From Bacillota bacterium (GTDB taxonomy: Bacteria; Bacillota; Clostridia; Christensenellales; Aristaeellaceae), in contig JAEWSC010000003.1 in NCBI GenBank assembly GCA_023398575.1, positions 22,072 to 86,071 of the forward strand: DNA of 64,000 bases, written 5' to 3'. The notes beneath the pieces were generated by a model. That model had not been told where the DNA came from and did not search any database. It saw only the letters and a program-made list of their open reading frames with translations. The position numbers and the translations under genes were made by a program. Below, in pieces: positions 60,982-64,000 of this stretch (its first letter is position 1; every line of letters begins with the position of its first letter).

Positions 60982-63561
60982 TCAAAATTCTTTTGCGTTC
61001 AGCTCAGATTTTGAATGAACATCCAGCTTGCTATAGACACTTCTGAGAATCGTTCTGACAGTAGCTTCCGAAATGTATAGCTTGTCGGCGATCTCCTTGG
61101 CGCTGAGCCGTTCCTTTGCAAAATGCGCAATCTCACGCTCTCTGGGCGTCAGTGAGGATTTTGTCTGCAATACTGCCTTTTTAATGATGGCAACCCCTTT
61201 TTCCTGCCGCTTGCAAAGTGCCTTGAAGGCAGCAAAACCAAGATCAACACCATCCTTAATGATGGACCCTTGGTTATCCGCCGCCTGTGCACTCCCTTTT
61301 ATCGTTTCCGCAGCGCTTGTATAGCCCGAAGCAGCATAAAAACCGAGCGCAGTATCCACCATAGCGTCCATGAGACCTTCTTGTTGAGCAAAAGGCAGGT
61401 AAACCCTATCCGCAAGTGCTATGGCCAGTGCTTCCTTCAGATGGCCCTGGGCCTCCAGACCATAGCCGCACTGATGCTTGGCCATCGCCATCGTCAGTAA
61501 CTGATGAAGTTGGGAAAAGAGGTAGCGCTCGCCTCTGCCCGGTTTTCCCGCTGCATCCATAACAAATTGCGAAATCCCGAAAAACTCATTGTATCGTTTT
61601 TCCATATGCAGTATCTTCGAATACAGCATCAGTGCAAAAGGCACCGTGTGGGCATACAACACTTCCTTGATGCTTTCTATATTGTAGAGCCATGGTGCAA
61701 CATTCTCCCGCATGCCCAGCGTCAAATACAGGTAAGATATACTCAGTTCAGCTAAACGCACAGTATACGAGTTCGCAGTATCCTTTATATACGCCTTCAA
61801 ATTTTTTACCGTGTTGAAAAAACCTTCCGCATCGCCCCGCAAAATATGTATCTGAGCCAGTACTATTTCTGCACACAGACAGACGCTTGTCTGTTTTTGA
61901 CTTTTGGCTTCATACAATCCTTTGTGGCATAGTACCTCTGCGGCCTCGTCCTCACCGCGCATCAGAAACGCTTCAGCCCTGATTACACTATTTACCCCTG
62001 CGCAATGGCCGCGCGTCAAATACTGATACGCAGACAGGCATTCATCCATGCTGCTTATCTGCTCCTCCAGCTTTCCCGGCTCGCTCCAAAACATGGAAAG
62101 GACTGATATTCCCCCAAAGGTCCAAGGCATGCCGCCGGTAACAATACTGCTTGGCCCCCCCAGAATTTGCAACGCCCTTTGAAATCCTTGGCCCATGGCC
62201 GGGATACTGTTAAACGCAGTGAAGGCTGCGATAAACGCATATTCCCCTTCCAACCGTCTACGCCCTTGCGAATCTAGAGATGACTCATCTTGAATGACGT
62301 TTCCGATCAAGCGGAATAATTTTTGAAAAGACTCCATTCGCCCATCGATAAGCATATTATAGGCTGCTGCAATCATTGTGTCCGGATAGCGTATCAACGT
62401 TTCCTCCGGGCAATTCTCCACTACTTTTGATAGGAATGTCAATATTCCATTTTCTTTTTGATTACCAAGATATTGCCCGTCAAGGGGCAATGATAGTATT
62501 GCGTCATAATCCTTTACTTTTAAGAAAAACTGAGCCGCCAAATAATACTGCCCAATTGCAACATAAGACCTGCCAGTGAGCCGGTATATCCTGTTTTGAA
62601 ATTCCAAAGTCTGATGATGGTAAAACCGGCTGCGAAGATAATCCTGCAATATGCTATGTATGGTAAAGGTGCTTTTTTCAGGAAAATATCGAATAAAATC
62701 ATTGCTCTTGAGCATGTACTCAATGGCGTCAGGCAATATATCGCTTTCGCTCATAATTGCCGCCTGCCGTACGGTAAAGCTATCCATAACGCAGACAGAT
62801 AGCAGAAAACGCTGTTCTTCCTGCGACAACCGCTTCCAGATAGCCGCCTCCACTAAGTGTTCAATATCAGCAGTATGGTCAAATTTACCATTTTCTTTGT
62901 AATTGAGAATCTGCAAGCGGATGGCGGAGACCCACCCTTCGGTGCTCATAAACACATTTTCCAGTTCTTCCTCCGAAAGGCGTATACCCTCCAGCCGGAA
63001 CAGATTTGCTGTTCCATCCCTATCAAAAAAGAAAGCTGACGAATCGATGGTGCAAATATCCGCGTTATGAATCAGGTACTGCTGCCTGGAACGCAACTGT
63101 TGGGTAATGAAAATGAAATGAAGATTCTCATTGCCATGCATGGAAAATACATTGATCAGCTCACGTGGGATATCACTGTCTACCAACTGAAAATTATCGA
63201 TCACCAAATAGGTTTCAATTCTGCATTCAAAATTACGCAGCAAATTGCCAATTTGCATCAAGCTATCAACGGTTGGAAGTTCTAGGTTTGTCAGGGTCGA
63301 GGCAATCTCGCTGTTTACGTTAGCAAGCAGGCTGCAAATCCCTTTCCAAGCTGCACTGCCTGGCTCGCCTAAGCAGGTATACCAATAATCGAGCGCGCCG
63401 CCTCTCAAATTTTCACGCAAATATTCCCGTACTGCTGTGGTTTTTCCAAAACCGGATGGCGCTTCCACAACGGTCAGTGGGTGGCGGGATACTTGTGCCA
63501 GCTGGTTTTTCAACTTTTGCGAGAAGAAATACATTCTTCTGGGATTCGTCCGATTCTGCAT
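60982..63561 (-). CDS. MalT-like LuxR-family transcriptional activator (LAL type)
   Basis: 859 residues. N-terminal STAND ATPase: Walker A A-P-S-G-F-G-K-T-T (34-42), Walker B-like Y-L-V-I-D-N-F. A long helical, TPR-like middle (about 330-770) probably senses a ligand or protein. The C-terminal LuxR helix-turn-helix has L-T-P-R-E-R-E-I, then L-S-A-K-E-I-A-D-K-L-Y-I-S-E-A-T-V-R-T. Such proteins bind dyads near -35 and activate when ATP and inducer are bound. GGGGGATG precedes the ATG. It is the only DNA-binding regulator in the chemotaxis block. That it controls those promoters is inference. Confidence 0.9.
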   Translation of the reverse strand: MQNRTNPRRMYFFSQKLKNQLAQVSRHPLTVVEAPSGFGKTTAVREYLRENLRGGALDYWYTCLGEPGSAAWKGICSLLANVNSEIASTLTNLELPTVDSLMQIGNLLRNFECRIETYLVIDNFQLVDSDIPRELINVFSMHGNENLHFIFITQQLRSRQQYLIHNADICTIDSSAFFFDRDGTANLFRLEGIRLSEEELENVFMSTEGWVSAIRLQILNYKENGKFDHTADIEHLVEAAIWKRLSQEEQRFLLSVCVMDSFTVRQAAIMSESDILPDAIEYMLKSNDFIRYFPEKSTFTIHSILQDYLRSRFYHHQTLEFQNRIYRLTGRSYVAIGQYYLAAQFFLKVKDYDAILSLPLDGQYLGNQKENGILTFLSKVVENCPEETLIRYPDTMIAAAYNMLIDGRMESFQKLFRLIGNVIQDESSLDSQGRRRLEGEYAFIAAFTAFNSIPAMGQGFQRALQILGGPSSIVTGGMPWTFGGISVLSMFWSEPGKLEEQISSMDECLSAYQYLTRGHCAGVNSVIRAEAFLMRGEDEAAEVLCHKGLYEAKSQKQTSVCLCAEIVLAQIHILRGDAEGFFNTVKNLKAYIKDTANSYTVRLAELSISYLYLTLGMRENVAPWLYNIESIKEVLYAHTVPFALMLYSKILHMEKRYNEFFGISQFVMDAAGKPGRGERYLFSQLHQLLTMAMAKHQCGYGLEAQGHLKEALAIALADRVYLPFAQQEGLMDAMVDTALGFYAASGYTSAAETIKGSAQAADNQGSIIKDGVDLGFAAFKALCKRQEKGVAIIKKAVLQTKSSLTPREREIAHFAKERLSAKEIADKLYISEATVRTILRSVYSKLDVHSKSELNAKEF

Positions 63562-63875
63562 TCTTCATCCCCCAGCTTTGTCTTATGGAAAATTTTATCC
63601 CCTGTATAGCCATGAACCTAGTTAAGCATGCAATAGACCTTTCACAAAAAGCTGCAAGACCATGCTGCCAGACAACACTGGCCGATATCCCTTTTTTTTG
63701 CAATTTCTATTTAACAATTACAGACTTTCACTTTTACAAAATAAATATATAAAAATAAGCAAGAAAACGCTTCATAACCTAATCAATACTAATTATATAT
63801 CAGAATCGAACAAATTCCAACATATAGCAGATACAATTCTCGACATTTTTCTGCTTTTATTACGTATTGATCAGC
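63562..63875. other. AT-rich intergenic region upstream of the LuxR-type gene
   Basis: About 310 nt without a convincing gene. The stretch 63700-63860 is strongly AT-rich. No complete dyad copy was found; a weak partial match (TTATTTTGTA on the minus strand near 63730-63745) was noted. No clear promoter could be assigned. Confidence 0.4.
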
Positions 63876-63911
63876 AAAAAAAAACGGAAGAACCAATTTT
63901 TGATTCTTCCG
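63876..63911 (-). terminator. Intrinsic terminator after tRNA-Leu
   Basis: CGGAAGAA (63885-63892) pairs with TTCTTCCG (63904-63911); on the minus strand a run of nine T follows. Confidence 0.85.
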
Positions 63912-63913
63912 GC

Positions 63914-63999
63914 TGGTGCCGAAGGTCGGACTCGAACCGACACGGTATCGCTACCAATGGATTTTGAGTCCATCACGTCTGCCATTCCATCACTTCGGC
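63914..63999 (-). tRNA. tRNA-Leu (anticodon CAA)
   Basis: 86 nt including an encoded CCA end. The acceptor stem GCCGAAG pairs with CTTCGGC (63918-63924 on the plus strand). The anticodon loop is CTCAAAA with CAA, reading TTG codons. A long variable arm and T-arm GGTTCGAGTCC fit a class II leucine tRNA. Confidence 0.93.
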
Positions 64000-64000
64000 T

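Noticed and set aside
63662..63967. Plus-strand frame near the window end
   Set aside because: It runs through the tRNA terminator and the antisense of the tRNA and has no ribosome site.
63914..63999. tRNA-Leu as an integration site
   Set aside because: No integrase, direct repeat of the tRNA end or foreign-looking genes lie beside it within the window.

Overview
The window looks like the chromosome of a mid-GC, spore-forming, chemotactic Firmicute of the class Clostridia. Signs of this are a gerA-type germinant receptor operon, a Tlp-like spore protein, PrkC/PrpC, CheV, CheD, the GGGtGRT/IscU-like pair, and Gram-positive Shine-Dalgarno sites and promoters. The species cannot be named from sequence alone.

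Layout. (1) 1-13.5 kb, translation and housekeeping: rimI-like acetyltransferase tail, THUMP rRNA methyltransferase (minus strand), then a plus-strand run priA-def-fmt-rsmB-rlmN-prpC-prkC-rsgA-rpe-SLOG gene. RsmB carries an N-terminal extension of about 310 residues made of 150-bp tandem repeats. (2) 13.6-18.7 kb: germinant receptor operon (gerA, gerC, small membrane protein, gerB) and a radical SAM gene with a consensus promoter and a TTG start. (3) 18.7-22.5 kb, minus strand: L,D-transpeptidase with four peptidoglycan-binding repeats, a broken GNAT gene, and a PrsA-like foldase. (4) 22.6-35.8 kb: glycan genes (GH2, GH74, GH94) around an XRE/S24 regulator, a rhodanese lipoprotein and the IscU-like/GGGtGRT operon. 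An AT-rich two-gene island sits exactly at the 3' end of the GGGtGRT gene, and a second copy of that gene's last ~95 bp lies on its far side. (5) 35.9-42.1 kb: EamA transporter, MazG-like protein, deoB-punA-dacF, tlp, alpha/beta hydrolase. (6) 42.1-63.6 kb, all minus strand: a complete chemotaxis signalling set (four MCPs, CheV, a REC protein, a PAS histidine kinase, CheD, CheB, CheR, CheW, CheA, CheY) ending in a MalT-like LuxR regulator. A tRNA-Leu closes the window.

Most notable. First, the island at 30,982-33,090 encodes a MNT-fold nucleotidyltransferase overlapping a 477-residue unknown protein; the duplicated gene end implies integration into a protein-coding 3' end, yet no integrase is present. 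Second, a 19-bp dyad (ATACY-N9-RGTAT) recurs before cheY, MCP3 and cheV, each time 20-21 bp from a -10-like hexamer. This suggests a chemotaxis regulon run by an activator, plausibly the neighbouring LuxR protein. Third, the chemotaxis operon holds a kinase whose C-terminal HPt-like domain has Asn where the phospho-His should be.
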